This document shows positions 10,505 to 21,814 of a DNA stretch of 64,000 nt, piece after piece. The notes beneath the pieces are model-generated. The model did no database searches. It saw nothing but the letters and a program-made list of their open reading frames with translations, and was not told where the DNA came from. The number at the start of each line of letters is the position of its first letter. The stretch's first letter is position 1. A program made the translations under genes and the position numbers. Origin of the DNA: Hyaloperonospora brassicae (lineage: Eukaryota; Oomycota; Peronosporomycetes; Peronosporales; Peronosporaceae); NCBI GenBank assembly GCA_947650285.1, contig CANTFL010001456.1:248001-312000 (forward strand), given 5' to 3'.

Positions 10505-10909
10505 ATGGACGGGTACCGGCAGACACTACTTGGACGAGCGTTGGCCGACGCGCTACAAGAGCTGGAAAATGAGCAGAGAGCGGACGGTCCGAGCGTCGCT
10601 GATTTGGACGTAGACGGTGACCACTTGTTCGTACTGTTTGACGAGGCTATACGGGCAGAGTTGCGCGATCTGCGCAACAGGAGCCACAAAAATCAGGTCC
10701 GCAGATTCACGCACGAGAAGCTAAATTTATCAGGGCAGATCGTGGCATTTAACCGTTATATGAACGATTGGAGTGTACAAGCGTGCATCAAGGCATCGGG
10801 CATAAAGCTGGATCAAAGTGTCGCTGATTTACACTTGCCAAAACAGGGTCGATTGCTGAGCCACGAACAGGAGGCAAACGTCCGGCTTAAACTGCGACAG
10901 CAAATATGA
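10505..10909 (+). CDS. Transcription initiation factor IIA gamma subunit-like protein (134 aa)
   Basis: The N-terminus YRQTLLGRALADALQEL aligns with the helical start of TFIIA small subunits (Y-R-x-T-x-L-G-x-x-L-x-x-x-L). LFVLFDEAIRAELR matches the next helix (Q-F-D-x-A-I-x-x-x-L). The following GQIVAFNRYMNDWSVQA fits the beta-barrel strand with its invariant Trp. TFIIA binds and stabilises TBP on promoters in the nucleus. The length is typical for the family (about 105-125 aa) with a modest C-terminal extension. The central loop (RADGPSVADLDVDGD) and the barrel are unusually divergent, so I give the family but no symbol. No intron is required. It shares a divergent promoter with RRP45. Confidence 0.68.
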   Translation: MDGYRQTLLGRALADALQELENEQRADGPSVADLDVDGDHLFVLFDEAIRAELRDLRNRSHKNQVRRFTHEKLNLSGQIVAFNRYMNDWSVQACIKASGIKLDQSVADLHLPKQGRLLSHEQEANVRLKLRQQI

Positions 10910-11964
10910 CCGTTCTATCGATCTGCGAACCAACGTATTCTAGAGCTATCACTGCACCGCCTACTAGGAACAATACGTAGAAACGATCCGACGAGCATGG
11001 CCCAAACTGCCACTGACAGAGCAATTGTTGATGCTCCGCTTACGCACGTGTGTTAGGGTGGTTAGCCGTGGTATTAATGTCGGCGGTAGCAGCTCAGCCG
11101 ACAATAGCAAAAAGCACAGAAAAACGTGCATGTAGTGCAGGCAAAATTAAAAATCATTCGACGAAGTCCACAAACAAATAATAACAGCATCAAGTTGTAG
11201 CGCCAGATGTACTCAACCTATTAAATTCTTAACTAGAGCTCGTTTTGCGTGACAGTCTCGAATCTCGCAGAGTAGATATTTCGCTCTCGATGCTAAATAG
11301 TGTCTTAGAATGCAAGATGTTAATTGCGCCTCCATAATTATAGCGCGAAGTCATATCGACGTATAATGAGCCTTGTATGCTCACGCGTGTTTTGTAAATT
11401 TAGAATTACACGATTACACGGCTAAAGACCCCCACGCGAGAAATTGATATGATGAGGGCAAACGATGATTATATGCTTCCTGCTCGAAGCTGATAAGGAA
11501 CGAAACACTGAAGCTTAGCGGGATGCACGGACATGCTGTTTAGTGATGTGTTTGCAAATCAACATTAGTTGTGCAGGCGCAATCTAGCCATACATGTCTC
11601 ACTTTGTATCGATAGAAGATAGGAAAGACTACAGCGCAAGAAGCATGTTGTCGTCCACAAATGCCAACCACCACATTCCGTGAGGGCGATCAGACTGTCT
11701 ATTTTGTACATAGTACTATTAAAAAATGATTGTGTAGGTATTTGTCTGTATCATCCTACGATGGCTATTCCCGGGTAATGGGGATCATCTCTGACAAACA
11801 ACAAATCAGCCTGTGTACCGTACCTGAAACGAAGTGAGCTCATAACATAAAAATTGATACGAATGTATCAATTTTTGAATATTATTATTTTTAAATAATT
11901 TTAAACAACATTACTTGAGAAGAGAAAATGTTCGCGGAAGATTACCCCTGAGGAATATATTCAC
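10910..11964. other. Intergenic region downstream of the TFIIA-gamma-like gene
   Basis: AT-rich DNA with stops in all frames; no gene was recognised. It contains the perfect inverted repeat at 11849-11876 and leads into the Chr-2 LTR. Confidence 0.6.
11849..11876. repeat. Perfect 12-bp inverted repeat, 4-base loop
   Basis: AAAAATTGATAC and GTATCAATTTTT are exact reverse complements around GAAT, followed by AT-rich sequence (TTATTATTTTTAAATAATTTT). It could be a remnant of a small foldback element or the cruciform-prone edge of a mobile element. No coding context is seen. Confidence 0.8.
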
Positions 11965-12280
11965 TTGTTGGTTGATGTAGACACTGCATCATCAAAATTT
12001 AACAACCGATTGCTGCTAGAAGCGCGCAATGGGTGGTGAGCAAGAAACCCACATAGGAGATTGTAAATGCATATAGTCAGATAAAGACAAAAATGGTTTA
12101 TTTACAAGACTTAATTATATTTAATCACGGTTCTACTTTTCCCTTAAACAGAGCTTCCGAGATCTATTCACTTCTTCGCGCTTCCTCAAGCCAGGTATAC
12201 GTGAAGTAGAAAGTACGCAGCCTTGTGTTCTATAAACACGAGATCCTTACCAGTCATCTCGTAAGAGCGTGCCCGTTACA
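11965..12280 (+). repeat. 5' LTR of Chr-2
   Basis: The 3' boundary is well supported: the sequence ends CCCGTTACA, then CC, then TGGTGGCACTTAG, a primer-binding-site-like start. The same arrangement (CTACA, CT, TGGTAGCACT) occurs in Chr-1. The 5' boundary is a guess, since TGT triplets at 11965 and 11974 are both possible. A related fragment lies at 5255-5452. Confidence 0.5.
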
Positions 12281-12679
12281 CCTGGTGGCACTTAGTAGTC
12301 CGTCCAAAGACCACTACCACCTCATTTGAAATGAACATGTTGAATGAAGAAAGGATCTTTCACGCCGCTCGTGAAGGCTTTAACCATTCAGGTGACATCG
12401 AATGGAGTGCGGTAGAACTGATGAGTTCTAGCGTAGGCGAATTCGCCATTAGCGCCATGTTGGAGTCTCTTGACAGGGATTAACAACAAGCCGCTATAGT
12501 TAGGCTCATTCATAATGATCTTGTCGCTGAAAGAGAGAAAATAACCTTGCTTCACCATCTAGGCTCTCAACAGGCCAAGCAGGTGTGGGAAATCGGTGCT
12601 TAAGATACATATCTGTTTAGAAAGCATCAATACAGTGCTGCTGTGGGTGGGACGACACACACGCGTCATCCCTAAACTC

Positions 12680-13180
12680 TGAAGATAGACTTATCCAAGT
12701 ACAAAGGAGTCGAGGAAGACTACCTGTTGAGATTGTTCGTCGAGTTGGACAATGCCATAAGAGCTCGTCGCATCGTCGAAGACGAAACACAGGTTGCAAG
12801 TCGACCAGTCCAACTTGGCTGATCGTGCGAAGGCTTGGGACTTAAAGATCAAGCTCCACGACTCATTTTCATTTGGATCGTTGCAAATATTTGAAATCCG
12901 GATCAGAAAAACATCTGAGCCGCCACAAGCCGAATTTTCGGGCTGGTACTGAGCTCTCGAAACACTGACAAGGTAAGCATGATGTGCATGCTTACTCGCA
13001 GCACATCCGATGCCTATCGAGTTGCAAAATACCGCCAGAATGATAGATGAACAAACGAAAATCACTGTGCTCATCCAGTGTCGACTTGACGGACCTGTCA
13101 ATATCCACCTGTTCCTTTGGAATTAGAGACACTAGATCAAGCGGTCTCAGCGTTGGAATAGAAAGCATTTATTTTTAGAC
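12680..13180 (+). pseudogene. Chr-2 gag remnant
   Basis: DLSKYKGVEEDYLLRLFVEL begins near 12688 and is followed by LDNAIRARRIVEDETQVA, a typical oomycete Ty3/gypsy capsid start with alternating acidic and aromatic residues. The remainder continues through frameshifts and stops, with a late LETLDQAVSALE block near 13115-13160. Gag would form the virus-like particle. It is disrupted and not functional. Long minus-strand frames over it (12691-13101) are shadows. Confidence 0.65.
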
Positions 13181-13569
13181 AGACTCAAACTAATTCGACT
13201 ACCTATCGTCCAGCCAGACGACAGAAAAGAGAAGGTCCAGAACTAATGGAAATTTGTTATGTTGAGAGCAAGATACTTCAAACAATAAGCGATTGCAGAA
13301 GTGCATTTGCTGTCACTAGTTATGACACTACAGTCATGATTGTAGTGCCCCGCGCATAGTATTATCAAGTACTGAGCGAAATGATCTACCATTTGCCAAG
13401 AAGGGCAACGGGCGTAGGTCCAACGCTGTTGCGGAAACGCAACAGCAAAGCGAACCATTCAAAAAATGGTCGGGGTCAGTAGGGACGGAGCGCCCTACCG
13501 ATCCAGCAACCCCAAGATAATTCGCAACGAAAGTTGGTCCATATGAACAATCATTGTGCGTCTCTACAA

Positions 13570-13905
13570 CTGGTGATGAAATATCACTTATCACATTGAA
13601 CTTGCAAGTGACTAAAGATTTGTCACTTCGCGCTCTAGTTGACTGTGGGGTGTCGAACAAATTGCTCGTCGTCAGTCACTAGAGAGTCGTAGGCTCAAGA
13701 TCGGTGAGTGCAAAACCCCTTAAACGAGAATGACGGTGCGCCTTGCCACATGCGCATTCAACCGTTGAAAAAAAATCGTGTCGTAGTAATCCACTCTACG
13801 TTAGAGGGCGGACAGTATGATGATTGCTACATCGTCCTAAATCTGGATGGGAAATTCGATGTTATTCTGGGATTATCTTACCTTAGTAGGTACGAGCTTA
13901 GGTGA
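13570..13905 (+). pseudogene. Chr-2 aspartic protease remnant
   Basis: LSLRALVDCGVSNK near 13620-13660 corresponds to the retroviral-type protease active site, where D-S/T-G-A is expected; here it is D-C-G-V. The C-terminal protease hallmark KFDVILGLSYLSRYE is at about 13850-13900. Between them are frame changes. The altered active-site triad and the stops make it inactive. Confidence 0.65.
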
Positions 13906-14805
13906 AGCGGCAGCATCGATCCTTGAAGATACCGGCCACTTATTCATGAGATGGCCATATAATGAACGTCTTGGACGTTCACAGGCGTGTGGATGTACTG
14001 CGAGTGAATTCGATGGCCTCACTTGCGGTACGGTCGTTAGCGCGACTGCTCAAGACTTTAGTGTAGTTAATCACCTAATTATTGTTAAGTTCCCGACGGC
14101 TGGAAAGACTTACAGGCACCGCCGACGGTCCATTACTCGAATAAGTCTAGTGGTCCGGGGCACGGATGCATGCCAAGCAGGACACATCCTAGTCAGAACA
14201 AATTGGCTGTATAAAGCGGCAATACGGTTATTCTACATCTACTGAAGAGTCGACCCTAGAGGATCGGTACCCAAATGTGGTTGCACAGCCACAATCAGAG
14301 AAATCGAGTTAATAAGTCCCCACGTGCTTGAGGAAGGAATTACAAAAGAGTTACTTGCTAAAATATTTATCTCGCAGCAATCTAAGCGGACAAGCTCTCA
14401 GCAGCCCGTAAAACAAGTAATTAGGAAGCAAGCGAGACGTTAAACGTCTTGGTCAAAGAAAAATCAAGAGTAGGCGCTTATACACTTGATCTCATTGTTT
14501 CCGAGTTCAACTTCGAAGATAACTCAATTGCCAACTATAGAATTGAAACGACTATTGCGTGATTTGCGTAGTAGAAAAGTCACGCAAATTTGCATACTCG
14601 TCACTGAGGATGAGTGTGTGAACGATATTCGTCGGCAACAGTATATGATGAGAGCCCGTTAGTTCTCAGCAGCTTATTGATGGAAGAAAGTTTCCTCTAT
14701 GAGAAGGCTCGGATTGAACTACACACGTCTCAATCCTGGGAGTCTCTTCCGATAAATATTTTGTATAAAGATTTGATCGAATTCAGGATTTTGTTTCCTT
14801 AACTA

Positions 14806-16290
14806 ATGCCATGCGATTTGACTAAGGACAAAGGCACCCAGCACGAGATCGAGCTCAGAACGGGCTCGAAGTACTGTGTCATAAATCAGTGGCGAAGAAC
14901 TTTTAGACAAGTACAAGCGATTGGCAAGTTCTTTTCCCGTAGATTTTCAGCGGGCCATATGAAGAAATTAACATTCCCTCACAGCTTTCCGATCTTCTGT
15001 GTGCAAAACGCCACAGCAGGATGGCGAATTATGCATGTATTTAACAAGTTGAATGATGCAACGGTATCGGCGTCCGAGCCGATACTCGAGGAAGGACGTA
15101 ATCATAGATGACATGTATAAGGGTACCATCTTCTCGTCTATGGATCTGATGGAAGCCTTCTGTCAGAGCTTCATGCGTGAACAGGACATCCCGTACAAAG
15201 CAGTGAGCACCCCCAGCAGCATGTTGTGGGAGTGGCTAGTGATACCACATGGATTTAGTGACAGCCCTTAAATCTTAAACTGATGTGTAACAAATCTGTT
15301 GAGACCGGTGAGAGAATTCGCACCGAGTTATTTTGGCGATGTGTTCGTACAAAGCCGGGCTATGGACGGAAAGACAGACGTATAGGTTTATAAAACACAC
15401 ATCCTTCAGGTTCTTCAACTTATGCGGAAGCATAAATTCTACGGCAACCTTAAGAAGTGTACTTTTGCGGCTACGAAATAATACGTCTTGGGTGCTTCGT
15501 GAATAAACACGGTGTACGCCGTGATCCTGAAAAGATAGAGGCAATCACTGAATATTGAGCGCCAGTGAGTGTCAAGGGACTAACGAAGATCCTTGGTCTA
15601 GAGGCGTAATTGCACATAGGCTCGCTCAACTAAGCCGAGGCGTCTATTCATCTTTCTTGTTTACTCAAGAAATATGTGAAGTGGTCATGGAACGCTGACT
15701 GTCAGGTTTCCTTCAAAAATATCAAGCAAAGTTTGATGAAATCGCCCATACTGGCATTGCAGGTCAAAACAGGCCATTCCATGTGGTCTGTGACGCCATA
15801 TATTTTGCGATCAGCTGTGCGTTGATGCAGTTTGATTTAGATGACGCAAAGAAGTTTATCTGTAATCAATCGCGTCGGCTCCAAGCAGTTGAGCCTAATT
15901 ACTTAGTGCATGGCAAGGAGCTCAGTGCCATGAAATGTGAACTGGCTAAGTTTTGTGTCAATCTCTTGGGATACAAACCGTTTATCGTCTATACGTACCG
16001 TAACGTCACTACGAACGGACGTAAACCTTCCAAACCTCTCGCAAAGAATGTTGAGGCGGCTGTCTTTCTTCGCGGAGCTAAACGTCTTCGTCGAATAAAA
16101 AACAAGGACGATTTACCGTTGTCGCTGACGCAATTTCGCACCGGACCCAGTTCTATTCGGGAGCGCACTCCAACAGTGAGAATAAAACCACTGTTACGAC
16201 ACTTACAGTCAGGTTCCCGACGTCAACGTTACTTGACGATTTATGGAAGACCTGCGCGGAAGAAAATGAACTTCTACGCTTAATGGAGCA
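14806..16290 (+). pseudogene. Chr-2 reverse transcriptase and RNase H remnant
   Basis: The RT N-part reads KGTQHEIELRTGSKYCV and GWRIMHVFNKLNDATV (14830-15070), then SSMDLMEAF and MLWEWLVIPHGF (15130-15260). The catalytic motif near 15328-15339 reads Y-F-G-D, so the first catalytic Asp of YFDD is replaced by Gly. RNase H follows around 15770-15990 (AISCALMQFD, NYLVHGKELSAMK, KPFIVYTYRN). Several frame changes separate the parts. After 16000 the frame drifts into a spacer that precedes integrase in relatives, but the integrase core is missing. Confidence 0.72.
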
Positions 16291-16450
16291 TCTGGTGAAT
16301 CCATTCGTGAATCGTTGACCATTAATTGGCTTTGTACCATTTATCATCGAATAGGTACACAAGACGCATCAAGCTGCTGTAATATACAGCCATTTTCGGA
16401 GACACGCGTCGTGTCGTCTCCCCCGCTCATGACAACTTGCGTTTGCGCAT

Positions 16451-16995
16451 TGTGGTGTAGGGAATTTCCAAACGTGGTATTCCCCACTTTAAGCTATCTA
16501 TAGGAGTGGTGAACTCGACGAGAGAAGCCGGACGTCACCGAAGTCGACAAACCATGGCTCAACCAGGCATTACCCGATGAGGGAAGACCCGACGAGGCAA
16601 TATTCGGCGAGTCAAGGCTCGACAAGACAAGCCTCGAAGCGAGAAGACTCGACGGGCTAAGACTAGATGGGCCAAGACTCAACGAGGAAAGACTCAACGA
16701 GGAAAGACTCAACGAGGGAAGACTCGATGAGGGAAGACTCGATGAGGGAAGACTCGATGAGGGACGAAGATGATGACGAGTCTATTCCACTAGGTATTAG
16801 TATAGGACGACGAGGGAGATGAAGTAGAACCACTCAAGAGTCCTTTTGCAATCAGCGAGAGAATAAGAGATAATCAATACAGGGTGCAGAATTTTTCAAT
16901 TCCAAGACAAGTGTACGCTTTTGAGGTAACTCCCTGCGTGGGGTGGATGATGCCTGCTGTCGATCCTCGAGGAGTATATATCGTAGATGTCTCGA
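16451..16995 (+). repeat. 5' LTR of Gyp-1a
   Basis: The start TGTGGTGTAGGGAATTT matches the start of the LTR at 60752 (TGTGGTGTAGAGAATTT). The 3' part (16850-16995) aligns with 47450-47594 and 61330-61473 with moderate divergence, sharing TCCCTGCGTGGG and AGCGCCAAG just beyond the end. The end is placed within about 5 bases, before AGCGCCAAG, which sits in the primer-binding position. It contains the period-15 minisatellite. Confidence 0.6.
16500..16757 (+). repeat. LTR minisatellite, 15-bp period (GACTCGAYGAGGGAA type)
   Basis: From about 16510 GACTCGACGAG-like units recur every 15 bases and become nearly perfect at 16670-16757 (GACTCAACGAGGAAA, then GACTCGATGAGGGAA). The array sits in the U3 part of the LTR. 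The other Gyp-1 LTRs carry arrays of the same period and the same GACTCG core but a different spacer. Confidence 0.8.
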
Positions 16996-17440
16996 TTAGA
17001 AGCGCCAAGCATTAAGCTGGCCCGGAGTGGGCATTACTCGATTCCAGAAAAAGATCAGTCTCGTCGCACGGCAAGCCAGTCTTCCAGTAGCCGGTACCGC
17101 TTTAAGCCTCGTCGCACGTCGAGCCGGTGATCCAGTAGACGGCACCGCTGTGAAGACTCGTGAACGGCAAGTCAGTGGCCCAATAGACGGCACCGATTTG
17201 AAGACTTGTCGAGCGACGAGCCGGTGGGTCTTTAACCAAGGACACCGTAAGTCTTCTAGTCGGGCGTATACTGCGCCAGGTGACCTGTAAAAGCGTGAAA
17301 ACGCCAACGTCTACCCATTAGTACGAGGTCACATGATTTGAGGAACGGAAGATGCTGAGGACAGGCAGTATTTTGGAAGGAAGTGTGAGTGGTTGGATGT
17401 AATCCGCTAGGCGAGAGCCACAACTGAACCCGAACACGAC

Positions 17441-17524
17441 AATCGCCGAGCGAGTAAGCTCAGTTGGGCTTGTACGTCGGGTAAACGACGTACAAGCCCA
17501 ACTGAGCTTACTAGCTCGGCGATT
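17441..17524. repeat. 84-nt near-perfect palindrome in Gyp-1a leader
   Basis: A 26-bp arm (17454-17479) is exactly complementary to 17486-17511 around the loop GGTAAA. An outer 11-bp arm AATCGCCGAGC (17441-17451) pairs with GCTCGGCGATT (17514-17524), with a two-base mismatch between inner and outer stems. In Gyp-1b the corresponding place (about 48015-48050) has only one arm (ACGTACCAGCCC...CTCGGCGATT). The left arm in copy a is therefore an inverted duplication of the right. Confidence 0.9.
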
Positions 17525-19960
17525 TTCGTGTTGTTACGTTGAGACTGTATCGCCACAAATCTTACCAACTACTATAGCACAATCGGTACGGCGACTCGGG
17601 AATTTTGGGTGTGCGATTGTTTTAGCAGGTTTTAAGCAACCAAGGATCATTGTTGTCAACGAATCGAAAGACACAAGGGGTACGACTCCGGCGACAGCCG
17701 GAAGGACCCCGCGTGCTGAGTCGAACTCGGCGAAAGCGATCGTTAAAATACGCCGACGCAAGGGTAGATAGAGCCTTTTTTTCGACGACTTCGAAGCGAG
17801 TGACCAAGATAGTGAAGAAAATGGACAAGCTGATGACAACGGTGACGTTGAATTTAGCCATGAAGCGGAAGAACGTTCGCTGCATATGGGCCACGTCAGC
17901 AACCACCGTAGGTTTGATGGACGTTCAGCCGTCGAGCGCGACGAAGAAGAAGATTGTGGTCAAGGTGTGACCTCTGGTGAGTGACCCCCGCTAGATCCCA
18001 GGGCCAGGATGAATGCCGAGATGCCAATGGTGAATCGGGGTTTGTGACCACTCGCCAATGAAATGAAGAATAGTCGCTAGATCCAACTGTTCAAGCCAAA
18101 AGCAGCCTACCAAGCAACGTGGGCGAACCTAGGCAATGAGGTAATGCAACTCCTCAACAGCCTGTCTATAGAACAGCTAGTCGACAGCACGGTGCTGATT
18201 CTACGAGCAATGGGGTAAAAGTGCGAAATGGCGTCCACGAAGCTAATGATATCGGACTTAAAGGTTCGCCTGGTGGGCAGCGAGTTGGTGATGTGGAATC
18301 GTAAGCTGAAGGATGTGCTCGAGGTACAAGGCGGAACGAAGTTACTCGTTCCGTTTAACCGTCGAACTCAGGCGGACATAGTACTCGTGGAAGAGAAGAG
18401 ACCGGCACCACTCTTAGACGATTAAGTCGGGGAAGGAATTGAAGACCTGGGACCGATGAACACGCTGCTGCCGAAAACCTCAGAGCCGAAACGCGGAGTC
18501 TTTTCGAGTGTGGAAGGCACGCCGTGCCAAAGTGATGTCCACAAGGTCAAACCACAGCGCACTCTACAAACGATGGAGATTCCACGACTAAGGTATAAAG
18601 AGGCGACGTAAATGACGACATGTGATGAGTACTACGAAGAAGATGAAGATGCGTACGAAGACTATCAAGATGCCGATGAGCGATCAAATAGACTCAACAG
18701 ACAGTTAAGCTACGGTTATGCTAAAAGCGAACGAGGACACGTCGTAGATATACGCACACACGCGCCATTAGACCAGATTGACAGGTTTTAAGGGAAGCGC
18801 TATCGCTCTGACGATGCCCTGCAATGGATCAGATGGTTCATCTACGAGATGAAGGGGACTTGTCCATCGCAAGATGAGTGGTGCAAGTCCTTTTTGCTAT
18901 GCCTGGACAAAGCCGCCAATTGTTGATATCGACAACTACCGAAGAAGACTCAGCGGATGTGGAAGCTGCTCAGCGAAGCTTTTATAAACTATTACTACTC
19001 GCAGTTCGACCAATCCGCTAGGTCGAGGTATCACTCAGCGAAATTTGACGATACCGAGGACGTGTGCGATTTCCTAGTGCAACTGAACGGTCATGCACGG
19101 ACGGCGCAGATTCAGTATAAGAAAGGAGGTGCGGATGCTGCCGACCACGTCGAGACCTTCCTGCTAAATGCGGTGACGACAACCTAACGGATATGATCTA
19201 TCCGCAACGTCTTGATGATATCTAGCGCGTACAGAAGATCATCAGTCATCGATTGCGCGGCGAGAAGCAAAAGAACAGCGTGACCGAGTGAGTATGAGAA
19301 ACGGACTAAGTCGCCACAAGAAAGAGACACGGGATAGCCGACGGAAGGAAAGAGATGATGGTCTTCGTCGGAGTGAACCGAGACGTGAGTTAAGGTTCGA
19401 CGAACGTCAAAGTGGCTGATCTGATCGTCGGAATGAACGTCGGATGAATCACGGTGATGAGCGACATGGTCCGTCGGTCTGGAACAACAACCGAGATTAT
19501 GCTTACAGTCGACGTGTCACTCTGGCATCAGCATCTATGGAAGATTTGTGAATAGCGCTCGATGAACGTAGAGGAAGACGTATAAACCAACATTTACGAA
19601 TCTTCGTTTAATGGAAGTGCACGAAAACACCTGATTGAATACAGTTCCAAGTATGACTTGGACTGCATGGAAGTAGGAGAAGAGTTAAGTCAAATTTGGA
19701 ACCCAGTCGGCCGTCAAGATCACCCTCGAACCCACTTACATCTGGTATAACGGTTAAACAAGACGTACGGTCGACTTAAAAGAGCGGTTATACAAGGGCG
19801 AACTGATTCTTCACGATAGCGTCAAATGTACGGAATTTGCGGTGCATGCGGTGCCATGGGACACATAGCTCGTTTTTGCAGGCGACGGTGCAAGTTCTGT
19901 AAACAGGTACATGACTTCGGTCGGTGCTAGTTTTTTGCACGATTTGAGGAGCTGACCTAG
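17525..19960 (+). pseudogene. Gyp-1a leader and gag remnant with zinc knuckle
   Basis: The capsid core is readable at 18957-19187 (LLSEAFINYYYSQFDQSARS, then SAKFDDTEDVCDFLVQLNGH). The same block is found in Gyp-1b at 49510-49640. Upstream pieces at 17650-17970 and 18228-18425 are weakly coding-like. The zinc knuckle lies at about 19835-19930: CGACGAMGHIARFCRRRC, then KFCKQVHDFGRC, a double CCHC-like arrangement, followed at once by a stop. Gag would package RNA. It is disrupted by many stops. Confidence 0.65.
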
Positions 19961-20260
19961 TTCTTCAAGACATCGGTGGATAAATCTGCTGTGCCAGAAG
20001 ACCTCCATGGCATATACCCGTGGGGCCGTTTAATCGTACAGGCTCGCGGAATCTGGCTGGGTCGGATAACAACGGGCTGCCACATTTAGTTAAACCAGCG
20101 GTAGAAGCGAACTACGTGTTTGCCTTCGTTGGGGGATACTCAACGGCCCGACCAGTGGGGAGGTGGATAACAGGAGACAGAACGAGATGATTGGGACGAT
20201 GGCCAAGGCCGATCGGTCGGAAGAATACGCAAAAACAGACAGCAGTGTGCTAAGATAGGG

Positions 20261-21178
20261 GTGACGAAAGAATTGAAGCTGCTATCGGGAGAACGGTTGG
20301 GATGGTGGTCGTCGATGAAGTTCGATCGACGAGTACGGATGAGAGCGCTTGTCATGGGTGCTGTCAATGACGGACGGACAAAATATTTCTGGAGACAGGC
20401 GCTAACATTTCGGCCATTAGTGACTCGTTTGCGAAGAAGCTACGATTACGAAAACTCACGATGAACGGCAAACAAATTGATGTCCAAGGAATCGGACGGT
20501 CGAAGGTCATCACCACGGCAAGGACAACAGTAAGGATCACCTTAGAATGGGAAGTAGTTAGCGATTTTGAAGTGTGTACTATGCCACGTCATGCGGGGGT
20601 GGGTGTCATCCTCGGGACGGAATTTATAATACTAGCCGGCATCCGACTCGACGTGTTCAATGCGACGGCCAAACTTCCAGACGAAACCTCTATTGAGGTC
20701 GGCGAGAGAAGTAGATGACACCACATACGGAGACGAGATCGCTGTAGGCTCGGCTAGCTCGTTGGATGTCGAGTGCCGGTTGTAGAGAGGGTTCTGGCTG
20801 CAACGGATATAACCCAGCAAATTAACTCATGATCTATGGATCCGTCGACGACCCGCACTCGTGCCGACCGTGATATCAAATAATAAAGAGACGCCAACGA
20901 GAATATGGCAGACGAACGTCTCGACGAGAAGTGCGTCGTGTCTAGCACAATTTACAGTCTTTATATGGCTACCACATGAAGTGCTGCCGCGAGACTACGG
21001 CTACGTCAGACTTAATGCGACGCAGTTTCACGACTGGCAGGTGCTAGCATATGAAAATGTGATGGACGGACTGTTGTTCAAGAAAGAACAAGAGCAGTAT
21101 GGAGAATGGTTGAGTCAACAACTGCCTGCGGTCGAGCGGCGAGCGTACACACGACCTAAAAATATTACGACGGGATGA
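20261..21178 (+). pseudogene. Gyp-1a aspartic protease and conserved spacer domain
   Basis: RVRMRALVMGAVNDGRTK (20328-20380) leads into the active site, which after a frame change reads FLETGANISAISDSF (from about 20385). The catalytic Asp of D-T-G is replaced by Glu (codon 20391-20393). The protease body continues in frame at 20461-20718 (KQIDVQGIGRSKVITTARTT, then GVGVILGTEFI). A second conserved block at 20940-21178 (LPRDYGYVRLNATQFHDWQV) is a lineage-specific spacer domain between protease and RT, also present at 51600-51760. Its function is unknown. The same defects are found in copy c. Confidence 0.7.
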
Positions 21179-21814
21179 TCACGTTGGAAATGACAGAACA
21201 AATGCGTCTGACTGGAAGTCGACGTACCCATAAAGTGCAACGACGATGAATAATCCCAGAACGAGATAGGTCGGGCGCACTATACGAAGAACAACACGCT
21301 ACTGTACGAATCAACAGCCACTGGACAAAGCTCGGTCAACAATACTCCTTTGAGCAAATTGTGCTCAGTAACATGCACTAAAAGTGTTGGTGAGTTTATT
21401 GACCTATGCTATCCATCCCAACTTGACGAGTCGTGCGCGGCATACGGTTAAGTTGATCTCAGAACGTTTCCCGCCGATCGAATCGACGATCCGCGAGATG
21501 GAGACGATACGACGACAGGCGAAAACGATCACAGTTTGACGACCTGGATCACCTATTCCTTTGTGCGGTAAAGTCAGTTGACGCGACGAGTACGGATGAC
21601 CCTTCGACGCCTTTTCCTATCGATACATCATATTTCGAGCACATCGCAAGCGATAGTATCTTGGTAGATTATGCTCGAGAATTCGCGTTCTTGCCGGATC
21701 TGAGCGAGTTAGCACCAAACAAACTGAATTACACCGGGGACAATGTGGTACGTACTGACAACACGGACACCCATCGAGCACAGTTGATTAGTGCTGTAGA
21801 AACACGAAGTAACT

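Larger units (their letters stand above)
11965..16450 (+). mobile_element. Chr-2: decayed, 3'-truncated Ty3/gypsy retrotransposon
   Basis: An LTR ending at 12280 is followed by a primer-binding-like TGG at 12283 and then readable but broken gag, protease, reverse transcriptase and RNase H in the normal Ty3/gypsy order. The RT shares the motif MLWEWLV with Chr-1 (29,580 region), so the two belong to related lineages. No integrase core, chromodomain or 3' LTR is found before the Gyp-1a LTR at 16451. Either Gyp-1a inserted into Chr-2 and the rest was lost, or Chr-2 was truncated first. Many stops and frame changes show it is old. Confidence 0.75.

Noticed and set aside
17650..17970. 106-codon plus frame (basic, Arg/Lys-rich) and its minus shadow as genes
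   Set aside because: They lie in the Gyp-1a leader to gag region with stops around them and no counterpart kept in copy b.
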